Part shown: positions 47,601 through 57,780 of the stretch, one piece after another | Layout: each line of letters begins with the position of its first letter | Position numbering within the stretch: position 1 is the first letter of the stretch | Assembly: GCA_030052745.1 (NCBI GenBank) | Contig: JANBVO010000066.1 | Span: 1 to 64,000, forward strand | DNA: 64,000 bases | Reading direction: 5' to 3' | DNA from: Pleurostoma richardsiae | Lineage: Eukaryota; Ascomycota; Sordariomycetes; Calosphaeriales; Pleurostomataceae | The notes under the pieces: generated by a model | What the model saw: only the letters and a program-made list of their open reading frames with translations | Databases searched by the model: none | Told to the model about the DNA's origin: nothing | Position numbers and translations under genes: made by a program

Positions 47601-47793
47601 GGCCGAGGAAGACGGGAATCAATACTCCTCTGAAGAGAAGAGTGGCCACGCAGGTGAGGAGAATGGAGGCACTGCCGAGCATATCTTGGGTTCTCTGATG
47701 GTAGAGGAAGTTGAAACCCTGGATGGAGAAGTATGCGAGGCCGGCGTGGGAGAACACGAGGGCGGCCAAACCAGGCAAACAAAACCGGCATGA
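44688..47793 (+). CDS. STAND N-terminal domain/ankyrin protein without NTPase
   Basis: Exons 44688-44816, 44924-46069, 46140-46225 and 46296-47793; the frame closes at 952 residues. A further frame-neutral intron at 45244-45324 would give 925. The N terminus (MDGLSAAASVVAIIQVVAA...FFNIKEDLAELLNQLETLD) is the helical domain seen at the front of fungal STAND/NLR proteins. In the middle, HPYCRCQCH (near 287) and CDQPNCY (near 334) before YFFPGWLLKRAV belong to a cysteine-containing module that I know from fungal ankyrin proteins. Ankyrin repeats span about 524-742 (DRTALHYACLLGN, GETALTVALLYRR, GRTALHWLADV, GCTPLLWAVRND, GYNLLHFTALFG). The tail is very acidic. No Walker A or NACHT is present, so it is a sensor/adaptor-like architecture, perhaps in self/non-self recognition. 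Confidence 0.8.
45244..45324 (+). other. Probable frame-preserving 81-nt intron in the ankyrin gene
   Basis: It starts GTATGT, ends TTCCTAG, and has GCTAAT about 25 nt before the acceptor. It is 81 nt, a multiple of three without a stop, so open-reading-frame logic cannot decide whether it is removed. Splice signals favour removal. Confidence 0.55.
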
Positions 47794-48408
47794 TGTCGTC
47801 GTAACGATCCGTTTCTGGTATCAACCTCGTCTCCTTGGATAGGAGAATATTAGGTAGAGTAGTGGACTTTCAAACGTGATGTACACACCTGACTGCCTAG
47901 GACAGTAAGGGCTTCAGGACCACTTTTCGCACCCTTGGTCTCCTTCGCAAGAACAATCGACGATAGGAATATAGACGTTCCCACATCATGACCCAAAGAG
48001 TCGCCATGCTCTGAGGGCATCACGGTGTCTACAACTCTACAACTCAAGCTTAGGTCTCTCATTCCCGCCGGGCAGTGGATGTGGAAGATTGGCTATGACA
48101 CATACCGCCGATGTCAAGGCGGCCGGACGTGACTGGCCAGGCTCCATTGCAACTGCTTTTCGCGAGGCACACTCTCAGCATGCTTGGCTCAGTGGACTTT
48201 CACTTCATCATGTGTCGATGTTAGGAGGATCTACTATCGCGTCATATATTTGCCCAGATGCCTGCCTTGGCAATAAGGCCCATCGTCTGTGGTGAAAAGA
48301 GAAAGCTATACGTGTACAATATTCTTGACATGCGTTTAAGTTCTGGATGTACGAGAGTGGTGTGCTAAAGGAGCTCAGAGACAACCGTCAGGCTTAACGT
48401 CAGAGTCC
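47794..48408. other. Convergent intergenic region
   Basis: 3' flank of the ankyrin gene and of the cryptic minus-strand gene. Nothing else is supported. Confidence 0.45.
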
Positions 48409-49463
48409 TCAAAGAGTCCGACCATCGTCCGCCGCCCTGGTATCCTCTACCTCGCCGTGTTCGGTCACGCTTCCTTGCTCGTCCGTGTAGGAGAACTTGG
48501 GAGATTGGCTGCGGCGGCCTAGGTCCATGCTGCATGGTGAAAGGAGCCAGAGTCCGCCCCTGTTATCGTATTCGAACGTGTCCTTAGCGAATTGCCCAAC
48601 CAAGACGTCAACCCCGGGTTTGTACTGACCTTCGATCATAGCATCATCGTCGATAAAGTTGGCATCCTCATTTCTAGAATGTTCTTCTGCGGCGCTCGTC
48701 ATCTCGGTTTCACGACGGCAACATCACGCGAGGCTCTGGTCTCAGCAGCGAGATCTGCGCCGGCGGGATATCCACGTCCCATGTCTTCTGCCTCTGTGAG
48801 ACTTGTTGCATCACGGCGCTCACTGGAAGGCATCCTTTTCCGGTGACGACGTAGGAGTCACCGCCCTCGAAAGCGTGTCCAGAACTTGCCTCCTGCTTAT
48901 CGTCGAGCAATTCCCTGGTGCTGTGAACGGTGTCCTTCATATCCGTGCCGATATTGCCGTGAGCTGCAACTGGGATGTCATTCTCCGGCGTAGCAGGGAC
49001 CTGTAGCGGTGCGGGGACTCTGCTTTTCCCGTAGCTGTGGGTGGTCCTTTAGGTAAAGGTGCCATAAGCCAGGAATTACAAACGACCTCGGTTTTCACCA
49101 GAACAAGCCTGAGATTGTGATTGTCGCCGCCCGAATCTCCGTACTTGAAAATGCTTGAGGAGACAATCAGTTCGACATTGCTTTGCGGAACTGATCCACT
49201 TGATCGCGGGTTCGGCCCATGAACTCTTCGTTGCATTGTAGCGGGCTTAAATGGGAATCCATAGCCATCTTGTTCAAACAAGGCGTAAGAAACGCACAAT
49301 ATATTGGGCTCTGACCTTGCCAGTCATTGAATACAATGCCCCAGCTTCGGATATCATCTTCCTGGCATCTGAAATTGGACCCTACGCGGGACACCTGTAC
49401 CCGATCTGCAGCGGGAAAAGCCGGCGTCCGATTTCTTTGCCGCACTGCGTCCCAGCGCCTCAT
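48409..49463 (-). CDS. Cryptic multi-exon gene, unknown function
   Basis: Individual frames are short, but splicing links them. From ATG 49463 the frame reads AAFPAADRVQV-type sequence to NDWQ. A 48-nt intron (GTCAGA...ACAAG) then switches to the frame DGYGFPFKPATMQRR...VELIVSSSIFKYGDSGG...LRLVL. A second intron (GTGAAA...CTACAG) leads into VPATPENDIPVAAHG...SQRQKTWDVDIPPAQ. The last junction, into NFIDDDAMIEGQYKPGVDVL and the stop at 48409, is unresolved; a GTGATG donor with an ATGAG acceptor keeps frame. The composition is acidic and protein-like, without the Arg/Ser bias of shadow frames. I recognise no family. It may be a partly decayed gene, and its true 5' end may lie further right. Confidence 0.4.
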
Positions 49464-49835
49464 TTCAATTCAAGCCTCCGAGTGGGGTGATGGCAACAAC
49501 AAGCGACGCTGTTTTAGGAGCTCTAGATAACGATCATCTCTGCGAGAAAAGCGCTGGTGTTGTTTTGGGTCGCTACAGTCTGCGACGCCGGGTGCCTCGC
49601 ATGGTGATGAGCCGATATCTCAAATGCATCGCTGAAAGGATGTAATGATGAATCGAGAAGCCTATCGCAACACTCCGTGAAACTGAGGCTTGGTTGTCGG
49701 GAGAAGAGCCTCGCGTTCCCTCGGGTCGCAGTGTTAAGGACATGTCTTAATCGCTTCGTCTCTTGCGCATATTCCTGGACCCATCAGACTCAATCACCTA
49801 GAAATCTTTCTTCTTTTCGAATGCATCATGCCACA
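49464..49835. other. Intergenic, no gene seen
   Basis: Lies between two minus-strand genes; possibly includes an upstream exon of the cryptic gene. Nothing firm. Confidence 0.4.
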
Positions 49836-50399
49836 TCAAGCATAGTTGCTGCCGTTTCGGATGAAGTCCCCAATACTAGACCGCCGGCGGTGGCGCGGCG
49901 CAGGAGGTGGCGAAAGCGATCTCGCCCTTCTGTAGTAGTCGTGCCTGTCGGTGGGCGAGGACGACGAGAAGTACGACTCGCCCGACGGCGAACGTCGACC
50001 CTCGTCCTGCCAGTCCCGCCGCTCCGGCGACCTCACAGCCAGCCATCCGTCCTCTCTCCTACCCTCAAAGCTCGATCCCCGGACGCCTCGGTCGTGGTCA
50101 TCGTGCTGGTGCCGGCCTTCGTGAGACCGGGCGCGCTCCGCGTGCTTTCTCTGGTCGTGCTCCCGCTTCATCAGGGTGAATGCGGTCGCAGCAACGGCGG
50201 CACCCAGACCGGCACCGATGACATGGCCGGTCTTGTGTCGCTTGCTCTCGGTGGCATGAAGCAGCTGGTTGCCAGCGAGGGCGGCGGCGGTCACGCCGAC
50301 AACGAAGTCGACGTCTTCGCCCAGAGTAACGCCGGACAGGTGGCCGGGGCTGTGAGAGCGATAGCCCTTGCGAGGCGGGGAGTCGTAGTCGTGGCTCAT
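49836..50399 (-). CDS. RS/His-rich protein with glycine-zipper segment
   Basis: Frame of 187 residues from ATG 50399 (MSHDYDSPPRKGYRSHSPG). A short hydrophobic, glycine/alanine-rich segment (FVVGVTAAALAGNQLLH, then HVIGAGLGAAVAATAFTL) has the GxxxG spacing of a glycine zipper, as in the DUF3824-type fungal proteins. The rest is disordered and strongly charged: ERARSHEGRHQHDDHD, RRSPSGESYFSSSSP and a C-terminal RARSLSPPPAPRHRRRSS stretch with many SP/RS sites. It may insert in or associate with membranes and be phosphorylated. A 366-residue frame on the other strand (49677-50777) is a mirror of its RS-rich composition and is rejected. Confidence 0.65.
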   Translation of the reverse strand: MSHDYDSPPRKGYRSHSPGHLSGVTLGEDVDFVVGVTAAALAGNQLLHATESKRHKTGHVIGAGLGAAVAATAFTLMKREHDQRKHAERARSHEGRHQHDDHDRGVRGSSFEGRREDGWLAVRSPERRDWQDEGRRSPSGESYFSSSSPTDRHDYYRRARSLSPPPAPRHRRRSSIGDFIRNGSNYA

Positions 50400-51843
50400 G
50401 TTCACAGGATTGATTTACCGACGTTGATGTGTCGCACTGTGTTGCGTATGTTTGTTCTTGTGATAGATGTGTTTGCTGAGCATCGATCTAGATCCGAGTG
50501 TTCGTTCGACCGAGGCGTCACACACCCTAGCCTCTCGTTATATAGAAGCATCATGGAACGCGACACGTCCGACCCTCGCAAAGGCGCAGTGGCCAGACGA
50601 CAAGAGCCGCATTTGGTCATGCGACAAAAAACGCCCGACGCCCCGGTTCAGTCAGCTGGCATAGGCTGCGCTTTGAAATCCTTCTTTTCCCGAGGCGATC
50701 CAGTCTGGTGGACAGGCAGATCAGTTGATGAGATCAGGCAGATGACCCTGCAAGTCATACATGTTCCTGTGGGGTGACTGGCGACAGGGATATTAGGGCT
50801 GGCTGGAGGGGGGCAACCCACCACGCCACCATTGTGCCGGCTCTCGGCTGTGCGAACACCCGCCTCAAAGTTCTTTCGAGGCGTTTCTTCCCGGCGATAA
50901 GCTTCCATCACTCAGCGCCAGTGCCGCCGAAGGACGGCCGTTTGGGTTGTGGAGGTGGAGAATACCACTACGAACGCGCCTGCGCAATGAGTCCCTTTCT
51001 CCGGCCGGTGTTCGGCGATACCACCATTTCGGCTGGCGGAGACGGCGGGCCGACCCAGTGGGCTCGACCCGTGTTCTGCGAACAAAGACCAGACAATTCT
51101 CACGGGAGGGACCGCGAGAGGGACCGCTGGCTGAGTTAATCCTAAACGACACTAATGGAGTCACTGGCTAACCAGTCCCTATAAACCGAGATGAAATAAG
51201 GAGTGCCATGTTGACTCAGTTCTTCGATGCAGATTGTTCGACTGCTCTATCTTACTGTTCCTGAACCTGCTTCTTTGGACCGTCCGCATCTTCCTGTGCA
51301 TCGATGCTATTGGCACCTCCATCATACTGCATGAGAAACTCGGTGGCACTACATTGTCGATCGCGTCGTACTGCATCTGCTAACTATTGATTTTGCTTTA
51401 TCGCAAGCGCAACATAGGTTCCCGAGACCCTTCCTATCTCGTCGATCTCGAATTGTTGGCTGGGTATCACGGCAACCCCCTCTGCATTGATCCGCCTTGC
51501 CTTTCCCTCAAAGGCCCGAGGGAGGTTCACGAATTAATCATGGCCTTACTTCTGCCCAACTGGGGACTGATATAGGGTGATATTGACAATGCCTGCCTCA
51601 AAGAACTTCTTGTCTTGAAGTCTGGCTAGGCGATCGAGCTTATGTAGGACGAAATACCTCGATCTTGAGCTACGGGAGCACAAAGGTCTTAGAAGCTTCA
51701 AAGAGCTCGGGTCGTCCCGATCATCTTCGTAGTACGGGGTTCTCAGCCGCACATCGAAGAGAGTGCCGAGGAGCTACTTAACTGATCCGCCCGTGTCTCT
51801 TTCTCTCTTCGTAGTCAGAGCAGGACACGCTGACATAGTGATC
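50400..51843. other. Divergent promoter region
   Basis: Upstream DNA of the minus-strand RS/His-rich gene and the plus-strand MFS gene. CTATATAA read on the minus strand at 50538-50545 lies about 140 nt before ATG 50399 and is a plausible TATA box. No gene is supported. Confidence 0.5.
50538..50545 (-). promoter_or_regulatory. TATA box of the RS/His-rich gene
   Basis: The minus strand reads TTCTATATAACGAGAG. The position about 140 nt upstream of the ATG at 50399 fits a fungal core promoter. Confidence 0.5.
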
Positions 51844-53801
51844 ATGTCTCTCGACGACAAGACCCAAAGACGCGATGAAGCTACGAGGAGCACTGCTTCC
51901 CTGGCACGCGACAATGAAGTAGAGAGACAGCTAACACGCAGGTTGCTGTGGAAGCTGGATGTTAGGTATAGCAGAACGTTAAAGAACTCCCCAGACTCAG
52001 ATTTGGTTGCTAACTAGGCTTGACCTCAGGGTTTTGCCTTCCTTGGCCCTTTTAGTCCTGTGTTCGCTGCTCGACCGGGCCAGCGTCGGGAATGCCAGAC
52101 TGTACAACCTCGAGTCTGACCTCCATATGACCGACCATCAGTATAACCAGGGCCTCGCAGTTTTCTACGCCACTTACATTGCTAGGTATCTCCTTCCTGG
52201 AAACTGTGCTCATGGATTGGTGACTGACGGACTCGGCCGTCAAGTGACATTCCAAGCAATCTGGTCATAAAACGCATAAGGCCCCGGATATGGCTTCCCT
52301 TCCTGGCTTTTTCATGGGGAATAATCTCCATGAGCTTTGGCTTCATCCAAAATTTTGCCGGCTTCGTTACAGTTCGCGCTTTCCTAGGCCTTGCTGAAGG
52401 GGGCTTATTGCCGGGAATGGTATAAGCACCTGTCACCTCTGTTGCCGAAAGATGTCACTTATGATGCTAATCATAGGCATAGATACTCTATATGTCTGGG
52501 ATCTATACACGAGAAGAGCTCGTGCTTCGTATCGGAGTTTTCAACACGGCCGCTTCCCTTTCTGGAGCATTCGGTGGTCTCCTTGCCCGTGGCATCATAC
52601 AGATGGGACACATGGGTGGCTTGTCCCCCTGGAGATGGATCTTTGTGATAGAGGGACTGTTTGTGAGTAAGCCTTTCCCACACGCCGTGTGCTGCACTCT
52701 GGGGAAGACTAGATTCATCTAGACAGACCATCGTTGCGGCTCTCACAGCGTTCTTGATTTTGCCTGGAAGGCTTTCGTCTGCTCGATTCTTGACCTCTGA
52801 AGAAAAAGAACTTGCCATTCGTAGGCATCTGGACCAAGGGAGTGGTAGCAGTAATAAGTGAGTTAGAGGTCGGCTTGTAGGTCTCTTGCATCTGCTGACA
52901 CAGAATACAGCGAGGATGAAGAGAAATTCTCTTGGGGAGAAGTAGCTCGAGGCATCTTCAACATTCAGACTTGGCTCACGGCATCTGCCGACTTCGCCAT
53001 CCTCACAGGAATGTATTCATTCAGTATCTTCGTAAGTATAGATTAGAGTGCTGTGTGGAACATCGCGCTCACCGTCTTGATAGCTTCCCACCATCATTGC
53101 TGGCTTTGGCTACACGGCAAACGAAGCCCAACTTTGGTCCGTGATTCCGTATGCAGTCGCTGCAGTCGTTACCCGTAGGTGCCACTCCCCAGTCTCGCGT
53201 CGATTGTCGTAATTCTCCATCCCCGTTACATAATAATTGTCAATTGGCCATCCTCGCCAACTGACCACCCACCAGTATTCGTCGCCTTCCTATCTGACCG
53301 ACTCCGCCTCCGCGGCGTCATCATGCTATTCACTCTCGTCCTTGCAATCATTGGCTATGCTGGCATCGCCAACACCAGAGACGTCCACGTCAAGTACGGC
53401 ATGACTTTCCTGATGGCCTCGGGCGTGTACTCTTCCATCCCGCCTGTGCTTGGCTGGCTGGCCAACAACTCGGCTGGTCACTACAAGCGCGCGACCTGCA
53501 GCGCCGCACAGGTGGCGATTGCCAATTGCGGCGGATTCGTCGCCATGTTCGCATACCCGGTGAGACAGGGGCCGCGGTACAAGGAGGGACATACTATAGT
53601 GCTGGGTTTGCTGTGCGCTGCGTGGGTGCTGTGAGTTTACTCTCGGCGTAACGGCCGTTGTCGGTACTGACATAACTGTGAAGGACCTTGCTCAATGTTT
53701 TGTATTGTGTGAAGGTCAACCGTGATAAGGCGAGGGGTAAGTTTGAGTGGTATCGCGGCTGTGGGGATGACCGGTATCCATCTTTCAAGTTGGTTTTGTG
53801 A
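51844..53801 (+). CDS. MFS transporter, Dal5/anion:cation symporter type, nine exons
   Basis: Exons: 51844-51965, 52030-52185, 52245-52419, 52483-52662, 52727-52857, 52911-53031, 53084-53174, 53276-53630, 53684-53801, with eight introns of 44-101 nt. The frame closes at 482 residues. The short frames look like a decayed gene, but every junction has GT/AG and restores family sequence: KLDVRVLPSLALL, YIASDIPSNLVIKRIRPRIW, the FLGLAEGGLLPGM loop, YTREELVLRIGVF, GGYxxWRW-like GLSPWRWIFVIEGL, SFSIFLPTIIAGFGY, VTLFVAFLSDRLRLRG and WVLTLLNVLYCVKVNR. It ends in DDRYPSFKLVL, the typical Dal5-family C terminus. Predicted twelve membrane helices and uptake of an organic anion/vitamin-like compound (allantoate, nicotinate, pantothenate or similar). 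The substrate is not readable. Confidence 0.85.
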
Positions 53802-54650
53802 GCTTTGGTAATAGGAAGCCTGCGAGCATACTGCTGGAGGGTCTAAGGTACATCCAGGGTGTAACGGTAAGGCAAGGCCTGCGAGGACGCACATGATATG
53901 TGCGTTCTCCTTTGTTTCCTTGACTGCCTCATGGGCTACAAGAAGGGAATGGTGTTATCGTTCCGTAATCCTGGCTCAGCTTCCGGTGAGATTCCCTATT
54001 CGCACATTAGAAAATCCCTACTCCCACATTAGGTACAAACCTAGGTTCATCACTTTCTGCCTATCTACTAATTAACGCTCGTACGTGATGCCAATACCAC
54101 TCTACAGTGCGCCCCGTACAACACTACCTACAATACGTACAGAACGTACAACGTGGTAAAGTAAGCGGATAGAAACTAACAAAGTTCTGAAATTAAAAGA
54201 AGTAATGATTAAAGGGTTTTTAGGTAGAATAGCAGTAAGCCTAATTGACTACCAGGTACTTAAATTATTTTCATGACCTAGCGTTCTGTACTTAATGTAT
54301 GGGTAGGGAAAAGCAAATGTGCCAATAGGGATTCTCTTTCTAATTCTAGCCAGAGTCAGTATACTCCTCTTCATGGGCCATTATCTGCAGAATAAATTGA
54401 GAAGGTTTCTGTACTGTCAGGTGAGGCGAGGCTGTAGATGACCGCATCGTCATCGGCAGAAGAGAGCCGATCACATGATTTGGTTTCTGACAACAACCTG
54501 ATCGACGTCACAATGGATAATCGCGGTCAGGATCGACGAGCTGAACCGACCCTGCATTCATCACTCTCCTTCCAAGCCATTGATGAGCTCGAAAGGCGAG
54601 ACTAAAGTGACGTCTTTACTACCCGACAAGAAAGGAATACCACCCATATA
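53802..54650. other. Intergenic, AT-rich, contains a MITE-like element
   Basis: 3' flank of the transporter and promoter of the flavin-reductase-like gene. Most of the left half is the inverted-repeat element at 53991-54333. No gene. Confidence 0.6.
53991..54333. mobile_element. MITE-like element with long terminal inverted repeats
   Basis: The left end (ATTCCCTATTCGCACATTAG, 53991-54010) matches the reverse complement of the right end (AATCCCTATTGGCACATTTG, 54333-54314) at 17 of 20 positions. The match continues inward through a second, related block: TCCCTACTCCCACATTAGGT (54015-54034) against TCCCTACCCATACATTAAGT, then TACA and CTAGG. The inverted repeats are therefore about 50-55 nt, each built from two tandem copies of a ~22-nt subunit. 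The interior is AT-rich and non-coding. No transposase is present, so it is non-autonomous. Target-site duplication is not clear by eye. Confidence 0.7.
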
Positions 54651-55346
54651 ATGCCTCGGAAGCGCAAAACAGCGGAGACAGAGCAGGACGCGTCGAGCAG
54701 TGTGACCCAGTCAGGCGCAGTGGAAGAGCCAGCCGACCAGAAGAAGCAGCAACTCGAACGCCAGCAGTATCCCTTTGAACCCTACCCGGCCTCAAAGGCC
54801 TACCGCCTTGTCGAGCCGGGTCCGGTGCTCCTAGTCTCGACGGGTTCGCTGGCGGACTCAACACACAATCTCATGACTATCGGCTTCCACATGGTGATAC
54901 AGCACGAGTCGCCCGCCCTTATCGGCGTATCTATCGGGCCTTGGGACGCGAGCTTCGCCACGCTGAAGTCGCGGCGGCAGTGCGTCCTGGCCGTCCCGGC
55001 CGTTGAGATGGCTCCCGACGTGGTCGATATCGGCAACTGCTCCGCCGACGATGGCGTTGACAAGTGGGCCCGGTTCGACTTGGAGCCGCTGCCTGCGGAA
55101 AAGGTCGAGGCGCCACTGGTAGGCGGTGAGCATGTCATCGCTAATATCGAGTGTGTGGTGGAGGACACGCGCATGGTCAGCAAGTACTCAATGTGGGTGC
55201 TGAAAGTGGTGAAGGCGTGGGTTGTTGAGGCGAGAATGAAGACTGCAAAGACGTTCCACCACCGTGGGGATGGCATATTCGCCGTGGACGGAGACGTCCT
55301 GAACCTGCAGGAGAGGATGACCAAATGGAAGCAGTTTCAAGATTGA
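54651..55346 (+). CDS. Flavin-reductase-like FMN-binding protein
   Basis: Intronless, 231 residues. After a charged N-terminal stretch (MPRKRKTAETEQD...), the split-barrel flavin reductase fold begins: EPGPVLLVSTGS, then DSTHNLMTIGFHMVIQHESP, LIGVSIGPWDASFATL and a CVLAVP strand, with the conserved order of FMN-binding elements. The C-terminal part reads ANIECVVEDTRMV, WVLKVVKAWVVEA and HHRGDGIFAVDGDVLNL. Proteins of this type bind FMN and either reduce flavin with NAD(P)H or act as flavin-dependent enzymes of unknown substrate. The long basic N terminus could be targeting or regulatory. It is flanked by the MITE-like element on its promoter side. Confidence 0.85.
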   Translation: MPRKRKTAETEQDASSSVTQSGAVEEPADQKKQQLERQQYPFEPYPASKAYRLVEPGPVLLVSTGSLADSTHNLMTIGFHMVIQHESPALIGVSIGPWDASFATLKSRRQCVLAVPAVEMAPDVVDIGNCSADDGVDKWARFDLEPLPAEKVEAPLVGGEHVIANIECVVEDTRMVSKYSMWVLKVVKAWVVEARMKTAKTFHHRGDGIFAVDGDVLNLQERMTKWKQFQD

Positions 55347-55668
55347 TGACCGGGCCCGGTGGACTAAAATGATCGCAGCACGTTTTGTTCAGGTGCTCCG
55401 TGAAGGGTCGCCGAAAAAGCGGCCCGACTGATCTCGATATCGGTGGAATAATATCGAGTCCATGTTCGAGTATATACAGTAACAAACTGCTAAAGAAGAT
55501 GACAAACTTATCACAGAATGACATGTATTTAACCCTCTGTGGAGGGCATACCAAAATGTCACATGCGTTTGATCATGTTATGTCCAGTTCAGCAAGATCT
55601 TCCCGGTTCTCATCAACGGGCTCTATAGAGTCAAAGGCCCCGGGCACAGACATACTACATGCGTTGTT
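55347..55668. other. Convergent intergenic region
   Basis: 322 nt shared by the 3' ends of the flavin-reductase-like gene and the membrane-protein gene. Nothing else seen. Confidence 0.5.
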
Positions 55669-56836
55669 TTAACTATATGCGCTCTTCAGATCCGTCACTT
55701 CCGAATAGCCAGATGCTGCCAGTTCTTGTGGTGGACGAGGGGTCGCTGCTATTTCATGCGTGTTTGCACCAGTAGGCATCTCCCAATAATGCGAATAGTA
55801 CGGCGCGGTAGGCTGGTCAGCGTGATTGGTGTACTGAGTTGTCTCGCTTGGCAGCTCTGGCTTCCCTGCATAGCCAGAGGGGCCAGGTTTTTCAGATGAT
55901 CCTGATTGCGCAGAGCGGTGCAGTCTCTGCCATCGTATGAAGAAAACCCCGAAGGCTATAGCAAGGCATGCTACTCCTGCACTGACACCGATACCGGCTT
56001 TTGCGCCTGTTGATAGGCCACTAGATGACGCGGACCTAGTTACAGCAGCCTGTTCGCTACTAGATGACATCGGAGGCGTAGACGTGAAGTCTGCTGAGGA
56101 AGAAGACGAAGATAAAAGAATAGACGTGAGAAAAGTGGATAAAGCCCCAGTGAGAGAGTCTCGAGTAGACTGTGACGCAGAAGATGCCAACGTCCCTTCG
56201 CCGGTTACGGACGCTGCAGCGAACCATTTGACCACTGCATCATCTGTGCTTTCCCACATGATGGGGATTCCGTTCGCGATCACATAGAGGGACGTCGTCC
56301 CAGTTGGAACAGTTGACGTGAGGCTTCCTGTTGAAGCTGTCGTAGGCCAGACGTTGGTCATTGTCTCCCTCGGATGAACAGTGAACCGACATTGTATTGT
56401 AGCATCCCACGGCGAGTTGCCGTCGGCGCCAAATGCGGTATATCCTCTTATAAGAGGTCAGAACGAGCGGCCGACAGCCAGCATTAATCTGCGAAAGTAC
56501 TTACGAGGGACAGCATAGCCACGCAGTGACACTGGGTGGCAGTAGGTACTGAGCGTCTGATATTCTTGTGCTCGTGATATTCTCCAGCGGTGTTACTGGG
56601 ATCCAGCCGCTCGCGCAAATGGCCGGTGAGTAGAAGTAAGGAGTGTGGAAGTTGACAGATGTGGTACCAGGGGGATAGCATTCGGGAACGTCGTTCCAGA
56701 AACCAGCCACGTAGTAACCAGCCACACCATTTCCAATAAATGATGTTGTTGAAAGACACGTAGTTGGTCCCGTAAAGGTCGTCGTTGCCGGTCCTATGTT
56801 GTAGGTCCGGAAGTTGTCCGAGGAGGTGGCAGACAT
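55669..56836 (-). CDS. Single-pass membrane protein with Ser/Thr stalk
   Basis: Exons 56836-56505 and 56446-55669, with a 58-nt intron; the frame closes at 369 residues. ATG 56836 is used because the longer frame to 56860 has only a GTG. The N-terminal domain (FRTYNIGPATTTFTGPTTCL...ECYPPGTTS, then a C-rich AWLCCPSGYTAFG across the junction and ATIQCRFTV) is a cysteine-containing ectodomain common in Sordariomycetes. A Ser/Thr stalk follows, then one helix (AGIGVSAGVACLAIAFGVFF), basic residues RWQRLHR and a cytosolic tail with Pro, Tyr and Ser. There is no classical N-terminal signal peptide, which is odd for an ectodomain protein but usual in this group. A wall-sensor-like role is possible but unproven. 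Confidence 0.78.
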
Positions 56837-57780
56837 AATAGGATCGTTATTAGACACCACTGGAGATTCTGGTGCAACGAGGAGGACTATAACTTAATAA
56901 CGAGGTGCAATAATGGTTCACGCAAGGGACCAAACTAGATAGATCCCTTCCCCATGGATGGAGCCGGCTACCTATTTGATAGTATCCCAAGCGGTCTAAC
57001 CTCTTCCCGTCTTACTGTTTACAGGCGTGGACAGGGCCGCATTTTGCCAAGAACACAGTTTGTTCCCTCTATTGGCGGGAATATAACTCCTTGCAGGTTC
57101 GAATGGACGCCAGTTGACGAACCTGGCGAGTCATTTTGGAAGAATGTTAGAATTGAGCCTCCCCGCTTGTGGGTGCTGCTCTACAAGACGCATTCCAACA
57201 TGTTTGATGGTGGGAACTCGATTGGGCACTAAAATCTGCGTAAATCTTGCGCACGGAATTTGTCTAGCGAATGTCGACAAAGGTTCTTTCTTCCGTACCC
57301 TTAGTTGTCGACAGCAGGTTCCTGTTCCTGTCAGTTCAACGCTCATCGGTGGTGTCTATGACACATGTGGGCCTTGGCTATTCACGACAGCCCACACTGG
57401 ATGATCATGTTCTGACACCGTCTATAAGAAGATATCGCGATATCTTTTTATAGGTCCTGTTAACGTTACATATGTCTGAAACGAGGTTTAACTAGTGGAT
57501 GCGTGCATTGACTGGCCAACGCAGCGGTTTAGCGATTAACGATCCCGACTTGGGGACTGAAGCAGGGGTCAGCATCCCGTCGGGCGATGCATTAGTGAGG
57601 CGCAGTAAGCGCCTAACTTCACAGCCTGCCTGTTCTCTGTTCAAGAGTTTCCACATATCAATCTCTCTAGTTAGACAAATACCAGAGAGAGCACAGCAAT
57701 CGCGCCCAGCACTTCGTTCTGTTCTCGACATTACCTCTGGCGTTGGTTGGACTCCCATTCCGAGCACTACCCTCGCTATT
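56837..57780. other. Divergent promoter region
   Basis: Between the membrane-protein gene and the AAA+ gene. The frame that runs into the AAA+ gene opens at 57499, but ATG 57781 is the natural start. No gene seen. Confidence 0.5.

Noticed and set aside
49677-50777. 366-residue plus-strand ORF
   Set aside because: It mirrors the RS/His-rich minus-strand gene at 49836-50399 and has no domain-like content.
51844-53801. MFS pseudogene
   Set aside because: All eight interruptions are explained by introns with GT/AG borders and the spliced frame closes with a family-typical C terminus.
57499-57780. N-terminal extension of the AAA+ protein
   Set aside because: The frame is open upstream, but ATG 57781 begins the recognisable Pro/Ser-rich start and the upstream sequence looks like a 5' leader.
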